64,000 nucleotides of DNA from Desulfurivibrionaceae bacterium. Its GTDB lineage: Bacteria; Desulfobacterota; Desulfobulbia; Desulfobulbales; VMSU01. The position numbers and the translations under genes were made by a program. The notes below the pieces were generated by a model. That model worked only from the letters and a program-made list of their open reading frames with translations. It was not told where the DNA came from and searched no databases. The stretch's first letter is position 1. Each line of letters starts with the position of its first letter. Below are positions 8,800 to 17,315 of the stretch, in pieces. Location of the stretch: contig JAQYVV010000010.1 of assembly GCA_030145275.1 (NCBI GenBank), positions 1-64,000 on the forward strand. Direction: 5' to 3'.

Positions 8800-11454
8800 A
8801 TGTTATTTCAATGTAAATGCGGATTCTCCACCAAGGTCCCCAAAAAACACCAGGGAAAGACTGCGCTCTGCCCTAAATGCCGAGCAGCTGTGACGGTTAA
8901 CGGAGAACAAGCCGTCAAACTCAAGCATGCCGCAGGCGGGGGTAGACAGCCTTCTTTCCTCTGTCCGAAATGTGGCTTGCATAAAACGGTGCCAGAAAAG
9001 TTTTTAGGCAAATCAGGCAACTGTCCCAAATGCAAGGCCCGTGTAACTATTTCTTGCCCCCCCCTGCCCATACAAAACAACTTACTTGAAAAAAGCCCCC
9101 TCCTGAAACGGGCTAATGCCTGGTTTAACAACCGGGTCAACATGAAGGCTTTAAGCAGTAAAAAACTTTTCATTAGCATTGGTGCCGCATGTCTTACTTT
9201 TTCTTTGGGCGCATTTTTATTCAATTTTGACTACACAAAAAACATTTTTGCAACCGACCTCTCCAAAGAGATAAAATCTGCTTTTACAAAGCAGCCTTCA
9301 GCGGTCTCTGACAATAAAATAATTTCCAGACAGGCCCAAGCAGAAAAGCTTCTTAATTCCAGCCGTGACCTGAGCAACCTGGATTTAAGCAGTTTGGATC
9401 TATCCAGAAAAGACTTGCGCGGCGTTATTTTCAGGGAGGCAATTCTTGCTGGCGCCAATATGCATAAATCAGATTTACGGCAAGCAGACTTATCCGGCGC
9501 AGATCTAAGCCATGTCAACTTGAGCTATGCAGATCTTAGCAAGGCTAAATTAGAAGGGGCTAAATTGGTGCAAGCCAATCTCCAGCACACAGATTTAAGC
9601 GGTGCTGACCTCAGTGGCGCAAATGTATCGGAAGCCGATTTAAGCAAAGTGAAACTTGCTAAGGCTATTTTAAAAAAAGCAGATTTTGGCAAGGCTATCT
9701 TAGCCGAATCTGATTTAAGCGGTGCAAAGGCTCAATTTGCTAATTTCCAGGGCGCAAATTTAGAGCTGTCTAAATTGCACGGAACCGATTTCTTCCGGGT
9801 CAATTTGAGCCAGGCAAGTCTGAAAAATGCAAATATGACCAAAGCAAATTTTACTGCCGCCAGTTTTATTGGAGCCGATCTTTCCGAGGCAATTATTTCC
9901 GAAGCCAACCTGGCCAAAGCAGACCTGACCAGGGCCAAGCTGAATCATGCTGACCTGAGCGAAGCTAAGATCATTGGCGCTAATTTAAACGAAGCAGATC
10001 TTTCCGAAGCAGATTTAAGCGGCGTTAACTTATCAGGCAGCACTTTAGTACACGCCTACCTGCACAGCACAAATCTCCGTCAAGTAAGAGCAAAATATTG
10101 CGATTTTCAGAAAGCAAACCTGACCAGAGCTGATTTAACGGCTGCCGTATTAACCGGCTCATATTTTGACGAAGCTAATCTTACAGATGCAGTTTTGCTC
10201 AACGCTGATCTGGACAAGACAAGAATGACCAAAGCCAATCTGACCGGTGCCAACCTGAAAAATGTGCAGTTGAGATCCGGGGCAACTTTCAGACATGCCA
10301 ATCTGACCGACTGCGTACTAGAGCAGGCAAATCTGCTCCAAGCCGACTTTAGCAAAGCAAATTTGACCGGCGCCAGTCTGAAACAGGCAAATCTAGCCAA
10401 AGCACGATTTAACTATGCTAATTTAAATGGGGCAGATCTAAGCAAGGCCGATTTATCCTATGCTGATTTCAGCAATAGCGATTTAATAGGTGCCAAGCTC
10501 AGCGATATTCATATCTCCTCCTCTAAAAATTTTAATATAGAAAATCTCAAAATTTCACTTTTGCAGGATGCAAAGCTTACCCATCTAAATTTACGAAATG
10601 CTAATTTGAAAAATTCAAAATTGACCAATGCTGAATTGATCAATACCGACCTGACCAATGCCGATTTGACCAATGCCGACTTGAGCAATGCTCATATCGA
10701 GGGCTCAGATCTGAGTTGGACAAATTTGACCAATACAGATCTGTCCGGCGCCACCTTAAAGAAAACCAACCTAAGTGACGCCAATATTGCCAGGGCAAAT
10801 TTTGCTAAAGCAAATGTCGAAGAGCTCAAAGTCTTTAATTTAAAAAATGTTAATAAGGCAAAGAATTTGCCTGCGGGTCTGATTAACCTCTTATTTGCTG
10901 TCAATGCCACAGGCAAACAATCTTCTCCAAAAAATACTAAAGCCGCTAGCGACACACCTCTTGCCAAATTGCCGGCAGCAGAAAAGAACGTCAAAATCTG
11001 GGGAGTAGCAATTGAAGCTTATGGTATGGTACAGGAACCTTATAAAACAAGGCCCAACCTGAGTGAGGCGTTTAAGGGCTTAAGTGGTTTAGATGTCAAT
11101 TTCCTGAAGTATAAGATTTTCGGCGACAATCATAATGGAGTGCCAGGTAGTCATGGCATAACTATTGGAGCGCTGTTCTCGGTAAACTTTATCCCGGGAA
11201 ATCTCGAACTGCCCATTAAGATTAAATGGGTCGCACCGGACAATACCGTGGTCAGCTCAACAACCAATACGATAAAATACGAGGAGCATCAGGTAACGAC
11301 TTACACTTTCCCTGAGGAGAACAAACCGTTGTTGGGACAGTGGGTGGTAGAATTTTTCTATGGTAAAGACAAAATAGGCGAACATCACCTGACAATTCTT
11401 GACCCGGAACGCTATGAAGCCAAAATGAGACTTGAGGAAAAGGTGATTTTATAG
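8800..11454 (+). CDS. Giant pentapeptide-repeat protein with N-terminal tandem zinc ribbons, TM helix and C-terminal DUF3859-like domain
   Basis: Two CPKC..VPxxxxGKxxxCPKC-type ribbons, a TM segment (KKLFISIGAACLTFSLGAFLF), then ~100 A(D/N)Lxx repeats, then ~150 aa with LLGQWVVEFFYGKDKIGEHHLTI. Confidence 0.85.
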   Translation: MLFQCKCGFSTKVPKKHQGKTALCPKCRAAVTVNGEQAVKLKHAAGGGRQPSFLCPKCGLHKTVPEKFLGKSGNCPKCKARVTISCPPLPIQNNLLEKSPLLKRANAWFNNRVNMKALSSKKLFISIGAACLTFSLGAFLFNFDYTKNIFATDLSKEIKSAFTKQPSAVSDNKIISRQAQAEKLLNSSRDLSNLDLSSLDLSRKDLRGVIFREAILAGANMHKSDLRQADLSGADLSHVNLSYADLSKAKLEGAKLVQANLQHTDLSGADLSGANVSEADLSKVKLAKAILKKADFGKAILAESDLSGAKAQFANFQGANLELSKLHGTDFFRVNLSQASLKNANMTKANFTAASFIGADLSEAIISEANLAKADLTRAKLNHADLSEAKIIGANLNEADLSEADLSGVNLSGSTLVHAYLHSTNLRQVRAKYCDFQKANLTRADLTAAVLTGSYFDEANLTDAVLLNADLDKTRMTKANLTGANLKNVQLRSGATFRHANLTDCVLEQANLLQADFSKANLTGASLKQANLAKARFNYANLNGADLSKADLSYADFSNSDLIGAKLSDIHISSSKNFNIENLKISLLQDAKLTHLNLRNANLKNSKLTNAELINTDLTNADLTNADLSNAHIEGSDLSWTNLTNTDLSGATLKKTNLSDANIARANFAKANVEELKVFNLKNVNKAKNLPAGLINLLFAVNATGKQSSPKNTKAASDTPLAKLPAAEKNVKIWGVAIEAYGMVQEPYKTRPNLSEAFKGLSGLDVNFLKYKIFGDNHNGVPGSHGITIGALFSVNFIPGNLELPIKIKWVAPDNTVVSSTTNTIKYEEHQVTTYTFPEENKPLLGQWVVEFFYGKDKIGEHHLTILDPERYEAKMRLEEKVIL

Positions 11455-11459
11455 CAATA

Positions 11460-11496
11460 AAAAAGCTCCCCGGATAAATCATCCAAGGAGCTTTTT
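11460..11496. terminator. Bidirectional intrinsic terminator
   Basis: 10-bp stem AAAAAGCTCC/GGAGCTTTTT with flanking A/T runs between convergent genes. Confidence 0.75.
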
Positions 11497-11562
11497 ATCT
11501 TTTTTTATTGAGCAAAATCGATGCAAAAGATGATCGACCGGCACGTCTAAGTCAAGAAACTT

Positions 11563-12696
11563 TTACAGATCTTCCGCAAGAGCCATAACCAGGGCTCCTT
11601 TGGCTGTAGTATTTAATGGATTTTCGGCAATCCGCACTTCAGAAATTGCAACAGGTAGCGGCACTTGTTCAAGTATCCCCGCAAACAACTCGGCAAACCC
11701 TTTGGGCAGAACACTACCACCACTTAACACCATTGGAATAGGTTTGGCAATCTTTGGCACCTTGTCTGTGGCAAGCAGTACCTCCTGTAGTTGCTTAAGC
11801 AAGGTAAAGATCAGGTCTTCATAGTAGATATACATGGCGTTCTGAACCCGATCTTTAGTAGCTTTTCTCAGGTCTAAATCATTTTCCTTAATCACCTTGA
11901 TAGTGGTGGCTGGCTCTGCCACGGACGTACCTACCATCGCATCAATATAATCGCCCCCTTTCTGCACACTGAAGGTGATCACCGGCACCGATAGATATGC
12001 CAGGCATACATTACACATCCCCCCCCCCATACTTATACCAATACCGGTAAAGTTATCATTGGAGAGCTCGGACATCACCGTTGCCAACCCCTCATTAATC
12101 GAAATAGGTTTATAGCCGAGACTAGAAAGGTACATTTTCACCACGGATTCATGGTAAAGTACAGATTTTGGGCCTTCCAGTGGTTCGCCGGGGATACTGA
12201 AACAAACCGTCTCGCCACCCTGATTGTCATTTTTGATCAGCGTATCGATTATGGCGTGCAGAACATTGATACCTTCGTCCTCTTTGGCGGAGAGAAGGCC
12301 CCTCTCCATAGTTCGGCGTGTATTGGTGTTGAACATATAGGCAAAATTTTCAGCCGAATATCCGAGGATATAAAACTGCTCCTTTTTTTCAAAAAACGTT
12401 ACTTCGTTTTCCACCAGAATTTTTTTTGTGAACTTGGAGGCCGGAATAGTGAAAAAGGCATTGAGCTGCTTGACAGTATGGACATTTTTCCCCTTGTTCT
12501 GGGACAAAACAATATGGGTAGTACCAATATCCAGGCCAACAGGGCCTTTCGGAAGTTCGGCATCTTCGCCAATCTCCTTCTCTCTGGAAACTACCGGCTT
12601 CTTGGTTGCTTTAATGGCCGTATCAATTTTATCTAATTCACGGGTCATTCGTTTTCTCCCTTTTTCTTGATTTATCTTATGTTGTGTCCCGGACAA
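11563..12696 (-). CDS. Actin/HSP70-superfamily ATPase-like protein (MreB/ParM-like fold, atypical)
   Basis: Phosphate-1 motif GLDIGTTHIVL, glycine-rich second loop ISMGGGMCNV, adenosine-type motif VLSGGSVLPKGFAELF. Confidence 0.75.
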   Translation of the reverse strand: MSGTQHKINQEKGRKRMTRELDKIDTAIKATKKPVVSREKEIGEDAELPKGPVGLDIGTTHIVLSQNKGKNVHTVKQLNAFFTIPASKFTKKILVENEVTFFEKKEQFYILGYSAENFAYMFNTNTRRTMERGLLSAKEDEGINVLHAIIDTLIKNDNQGGETVCFSIPGEPLEGPKSVLYHESVVKMYLSSLGYKPISINEGLATVMSELSNDNFTGIGISMGGGMCNVCLAYLSVPVITFSVQKGGDYIDAMVGTSVAEPATTIKVIKENDLDLRKATKDRVQNAMYIYYEDLIFTLLKQLQEVLLATDKVPKIAKPIPMVLSGGSVLPKGFAELFAGILEQVPLPVAISEVRIAENPLNTTAKGALVMALAEDL

Positions 12697-13106
12697 AAAA
12701 TCCCGATTTTGGCTTAAACCGCAACTTTATTGATCAATTATGGTTACCTTGGCTAAGTATAATTTTTAGGGGTATAAACTCCTAATACTCAGTTTTTTTT
12801 GCCACTTCTAATTTCGATGTTAGCGCTTATCTGGATAATGATGCAGGCATCGAGCAAAAAGGCAATTATTCAAGGTGGCCTTATGACTATATCGTTACTA
12901 TATAAAAAAACATTAAAAATAATTAGATAACTAACCTACATTTTATAGTTTTTTTGAAGAAAACTTTAATAACTCCATATGTCTAAAGTTTTCCTTTTTG
13001 TTTTCCTTTTAACCGCTAAGAATGTAAAGTTGTTTTCAAGATATATAGTAATAGCAGACTATCATAAACAGTGAAAACAAATTTTTTATTTCGGGTATAG
13101 ACTGAA

Positions 13107-15185
13107 ATGACCGCAAAAAACGATATATTAGTTGCCATCAAACTGCTTGCCCCACAAAGTGAAGAGCTTGATGACAGTAGCGGACAGGATCTGGCCAGCG
13201 CCATAAAAGATTGCCTGCAACAGACAGGGGATCAAGAAAACAATGTTGAAGGTCTATTGCTTTTCAGTTTTAAAAAGCTTAACGCCGCTTATTTCTCCGT
13301 TTTTAATTGTTTGAAACAAATCAAAAAAGAGTTTGACGGTAATTTTTCGCAAAACAAACTCCCTGTCCAAATTATCTTTCACTATCCCAGCAATGATGGC
13401 GCAGTTTCTGAGGATATTTGCACTCCTAATTCAACCATATGGAACACACTTGCAGATGATGTACTGTATGTGACGGATTCTCTTAAAACTAATTGGTTCG
13501 AACTCCCGGGCAACATTGATCTGCCAGCCCACCTTTTTGAAAGAAAGGATAATAATTTATTTCAAGTCAGGTTTTTTTCAAAAGAAAATCCTAAGGAAAA
13601 ACAATACTTCCCCCACAGAGATTTAACAGTACAGGGCAAGATGCAGGAATGTTTCTATTGCGGCATAAAAAGCCACTCTCCGGCCCAATGTCCGGGTAAA
13701 CTATTATCACCAGAATTGCAGGGAATTAGTGATATCGGCTATTTGAGTATCACAGATATCGGCAAATATTATCAGCAAGTATTTTCCGAACTGAGGAAAT
13801 ATACCGATATTTTTGAAGCAGGTGTGTCGTATTCAGAAATTCGAAAAAACCCTGCTCTTCTCATTTTTGTAACTTTTTTTGACCTATTGAAGATATATCA
13901 GCCTAGATTCCTTTGGAACCTGGCATTCAGCGAATCGCAGGTGTGGGAAGATTCCCTTGGAACCTTCCCAGGTAAACAGGACAACCGGAATCTGGCAATC
14001 GGCTTCGATTGTCTGCGGGTTGGCCAATATCAACAGGCCAGCGCTATGTTTGACAAAGAGTTCAAACGTCCGTTTGGGAAATATTTTTATGCGACTGTTG
14101 GCCAAGCGTTTATTGCTCTGGAAACAGGATGTGTAAATGATATGAGACCGGGTCTCAGAAAAGCCGAGTTACTTGCCAATAACCAAAAAGAGAAAGTCTA
14201 TATTGCTCTGCTTTCGGCCAGGGTACACGCCTTGAGCAAGAATTGGGAACATGCAAGTAAGGTGCTGTCAAAACTACTAGGTACCGTTTATAAATGCGTT
14301 GACGCTAAATATGCTCGAATACAGATGGAAGTTAACTGCGGGGCAACAGAAAGGACGCTCAAACAGCTCCGCGATATTATTCAAGAGCATGAAGAATACT
14401 TTATAATGGTATTGCTGGATCCTATGTTATTGCCTGCCCAGGATTTAGTGGAGGAAATGCTAGCCGCCATCTTCCGGGAAAAGGAGCAGGAAGCGCAAGA
14501 AGAACTGCTTGAAGTGCGGAAGACCTGTGATCACCTCATGACCTGGGCCGATACGGAGGACAAAGAGGTTATGATAAATTTACAGGCATTGGAGGAGCTT
14601 GAAAATAAATTCAAGCGCAATAGTTTTTTTGGCTCCCTGGATGTAGCAGAAAGATGTAATGGCGTGAACTACGGCTTCAAGCAAATTCAGAAAAGGCAGC
14701 TCAACAAAATAACTAGAGACATTAAAGCACTGACCGCAAGATACAATCAATCCGTATCGTACTGGGAAGGGTACTCTTATCAGTCTTTGTTTCAGACGTT
14801 TAGTGAGCAATTAAAAGGTTTAAAAAGAAAAATTGCCTATGTCCGCTCATTGCTGGAAAGCAACAAGGGTACAGCATTACGAGAGGCTATTGATGTACTG
14901 GCAACCACTAGAAATGATTTTGATAAACTTGATAAGACCAAACGAAAAATGTCTCGGGCCGAAATGGTGGTAGAAGGGATATTGATGTTTGGCAAAAATC
15001 TTTTAATTCTTGAAATCCTCTTTATTGCTACAGGCCTTTCCCTGCTTGTCATATCAAGTATTGTTGAACCTGAGATTTTTGCAGATGGCCTGATTAGTAA
15101 CTTAATCATGATCTCTACCGTGATTGCAGCCCCTGCCATAGCGTTTGTTACATCCTTAGTAAAAGTGATAAACAAATATTTATAA
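13107..15185 (+). CDS. Unknown 692-aa membrane protein with CCHC zinc knuckle, TPR-like middle and two C-terminal TM helices
   Basis: CFYCGIKSHSPAQC = CX2CX4HX4C (13650-13691); helical repeats ~300-430; TM pair in the last ~60 residues. Confidence 0.7.
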   Translation: MTAKNDILVAIKLLAPQSEELDDSSGQDLASAIKDCLQQTGDQENNVEGLLLFSFKKLNAAYFSVFNCLKQIKKEFDGNFSQNKLPVQIIFHYPSNDGAVSEDICTPNSTIWNTLADDVLYVTDSLKTNWFELPGNIDLPAHLFERKDNNLFQVRFFSKENPKEKQYFPHRDLTVQGKMQECFYCGIKSHSPAQCPGKLLSPELQGISDIGYLSITDIGKYYQQVFSELRKYTDIFEAGVSYSEIRKNPALLIFVTFFDLLKIYQPRFLWNLAFSESQVWEDSLGTFPGKQDNRNLAIGFDCLRVGQYQQASAMFDKEFKRPFGKYFYATVGQAFIALETGCVNDMRPGLRKAELLANNQKEKVYIALLSARVHALSKNWEHASKVLSKLLGTVYKCVDAKYARIQMEVNCGATERTLKQLRDIIQEHEEYFIMVLLDPMLLPAQDLVEEMLAAIFREKEQEAQEELLEVRKTCDHLMTWADTEDKEVMINLQALEELENKFKRNSFFGSLDVAERCNGVNYGFKQIQKRQLNKITRDIKALTARYNQSVSYWEGYSYQSLFQTFSEQLKGLKRKIAYVRSLLESNKGTALREAIDVLATTRNDFDKLDKTKRKMSRAEMVVEGILMFGKNLLILEILFIATGLSLLVISSIVEPEIFADGLISNLIMISTVIAAPAIAFVTSLVKVINKYL

Positions 15186-15332
15186 AAGCACAAATATCAC
15201 ACAGTTTTACAATATGATGATCCTCTTTATTACAAAGTATGGTATTCTAAAAAATTACTTCAAGTAAACACCAACCATACTAACGTTTTTAATAAGCTCC
15301 AATTGTGAGCATTGATAATCTAAACTTTACAG

Positions 15333-16262
15333 ATGAAAGAAATTCCTTTTAGCAGAGACAGTAAGAAAACGTTAAAGCTTTTTCGAAAAATAAATAAGTT
15401 CAAGGACCTATCTGACAAGGAGCTTGTAAACTTTGTTAAATATGGCAAATTATGTGAATACAACCCCGACGAGCTAATAATCAAAGAAGGAGACTATGAT
15501 TGCTGGGTCCATTTCTTGATAAACGGTTCTCTGAATGTTTTAAAAGGAGATCATAAGGTCAGTTCACTATGTAGATGTGGTGACGTATTTGGCGAGATGG
15601 GAGTTATAGATGGATCACAAAGGTCGGCATCAATAGTTGCTAATTCTAAAGTTTGGCTTTTAAGTTTTGATGCTTCTGTTATTGAGGATAAGCTCAAATC
15701 AGGCCATACAAATTTTTGTTATATAATATATAGAATTTTTGCCGAAGTCCTAGCCGTACGTCTAAGACACACAACCGAAGAGAATATTAAACTGCGGAAT
15801 GAACCGGAAAGGTTACAAAATGAACTAAAGATATTGAAAAGCAGCATCAGCAAAAAGAAACCAGCACGAAATTATTCACATAGTATCGATATCAAGGATG
15901 AGAAAATTCTTATTGTAGATAGTGTTGAAAGTACCCGTAAAATTATAAGATCTATCTTGAAGGATTTGGGATTCAAAGCAATTTATGAGGCTTATGACGG
16001 ATTCCATGCCCTAAATATCTTAGAGGATGACAATATCGACCTGATAATCTCTGAATGGGATTTAGCAAAACTATCAGGCCTCGACTTGCTTAAAAAAGTC
16101 CGTAGTAACCCGCTAAAAAAAGAGACAGCTTTTTTAATGATGCTGCATGAGTCGGATAAAAAATTGATTGATCTTGCCGTCAATGCCAAGGTAAGCCAGT
16201 GTATCATGAAACCTTATTCGGGCAACACCGTTTTAGAAAAAATTGAAGCAGTTCTTGGATAG
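15333..16262 (+). CDS. Cyclic-nucleotide-binding domain plus degenerate response-regulator receiver protein
   Basis: N-terminal cNMP fold (IIKEGDYDCWVHFLINGSLNVLKG...FGEMGVIDGSQRSASI); C-terminal REC fold (ILIVDSVESTRKII...LIISEWDLAKLSGLDLLKKVR...CIMKPYS). Confidence 0.85.
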   Translation: MKEIPFSRDSKKTLKLFRKINKFKDLSDKELVNFVKYGKLCEYNPDELIIKEGDYDCWVHFLINGSLNVLKGDHKVSSLCRCGDVFGEMGVIDGSQRSASIVANSKVWLLSFDASVIEDKLKSGHTNFCYIIYRIFAEVLAVRLRHTTEENIKLRNEPERLQNELKILKSSISKKKPARNYSHSIDIKDEKILIVDSVESTRKIIRSILKDLGFKAIYEAYDGFHALNILEDDNIDLIISEWDLAKLSGLDLLKKVRSNPLKKETAFLMMLHESDKKLIDLAVNAKVSQCIMKPYSGNTVLEKIEAVLG

Positions 16263-16455
16263 AAAATTGTCAGAAAACCAATTATTTCCAATTCTGACGC
16301 TAACGTGCTACTGAAAAACTACTCCCCTCTCCTTCGCCTATTCCTTGGTTTGCTGGATTAGGGTCTTCTACCACGTCATACACCATGTACGACGCCATCA
16401 ATAGTAACTCCCTAGCTTAATTCACACGATATCGAGGATATTATTATATCCTTTC

Positions 16456-17148
16456 TCAAGGTTGTGCTTGAAGAGCTTGTAGCACATATGGATATACAGT
16501 TTCGACAATGATTTTATGTCCCTCCTCATTGGGATGAATTGTGTCGGCCTGGTTCAGAGCAGGTTCGCCAGCCACTTGGCTTAGGAAAAAAGGAATAAGG
16601 ATACACTCCTGTTCACGGGCTATAGACGGGTAGATATCAGCAAACTTTTCGGTGTAGTCTGCGCCGAGGTTCTGGACGATCTGCATGCCGGCTAGTATCA
16701 CTGTAACATTGCCCTCCTGCAGCATTTGCACGGCCTTGCCGAGATTCTCCCGCACAACGACAGGAGGAATGCCTCGGAGCCCGTCATTGGCACCTGTTTC
16801 CAGAATAACTATTTCGGGTTTCTGGGCCAGTATCCATTTAGTTCTTGATAGGATGCCGCTACTTGTCTCGCCGCTTATTCCTGCATTGATCACCTGCCAG
16901 TGATGCCCGTTATTCTGGAGTTTTTTTTCGATCATAGCCGGCCAGGCTTCCTCTTCCATTACTCCCAGTCCTGCGGTCAGGCTGTCGCCAACAGCAATAA
17001 TGGTTCCGTTGTATCTGGGAGCAGCACTCTTCTCTACTTTTGATTGTCTCTCCTGTTGATCACAACTAAACAGTAAAAGAGTACACAATAGCCAGGAGAT
17101 GATCGCGATAGAGTGGTGGACCAAGTTTTTTTTAGTAATTATTTGCAT
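16456..17148 (-). CDS. tesA: SGNH/GDSL arylesterase / multifunctional acyl-CoA thioesterase I, lipoprotein-like signal
   Basis: GDSLTAGLGV, ETGANDGLRG, DTIHPNEEGH blocks; located after a YbbP-like permease as in the E. coli tesA-ybbA-ybbP locus. Confidence 0.87.
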   Translation of the reverse strand: MQIITKKNLVHHSIAIISWLLCTLLLFSCDQQERQSKVEKSAAPRYNGTIIAVGDSLTAGLGVMEEEAWPAMIEKKLQNNGHHWQVINAGISGETSSGILSRTKWILAQKPEIVILETGANDGLRGIPPVVVRENLGKAVQMLQEGNVTVILAGMQIVQNLGADYTEKFADIYPSIAREQECILIPFFLSQVAGEPALNQADTIHPNEEGHKIIVETVYPYVLQALQAQP

Positions 17149-17158
17149 TGTTTAATCT

Positions 17159-17312
17159 TAAAGATTCGGCTTGATGAAAATTGTTGATAAAACAACCGAC
17201 ATGTAAATGTTTGGATAGTGCCCCAGATTTGGACGATCAGGCCTGCGAGCAATATTGAGTCATATGCGAGTAGGCCTGATCGTCCAAATCTGGGGTGTTA
17301 GCCGAATATTTA
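17159..17312 (-). repeat. Family A1 MITE-like nested-hairpin element (154 bp)
   Basis: TIR TAAAGATTCGGC...GCCGAATATTTA; inner palindrome GCCCCAGATTTGGACGATCAGGCCT...AGGCCTGATCGTCCAAATCTGGGGTG; inverted copy of 27026-27179. Confidence 0.88.
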
Positions 17313-17315
17313 CGT

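Noticed and set aside
9231-10994. Several antisense ORFs (9231-9518, 9732-9938, 10107-10400, 10692-10994)
   Set aside because: They arise from the low-complexity codon pattern of the pentapeptide repeat on the opposite strand; no RBS or recognisable domains.
12700-13106. AT-rich ~400-bp intergenic region as an ncRNA or toxin-antitoxin locus
   Set aside because: No ORF with RBS, no stable hairpin beyond background, and only a vague GTTAGCGCTTATCTGG resemblance to the A family.
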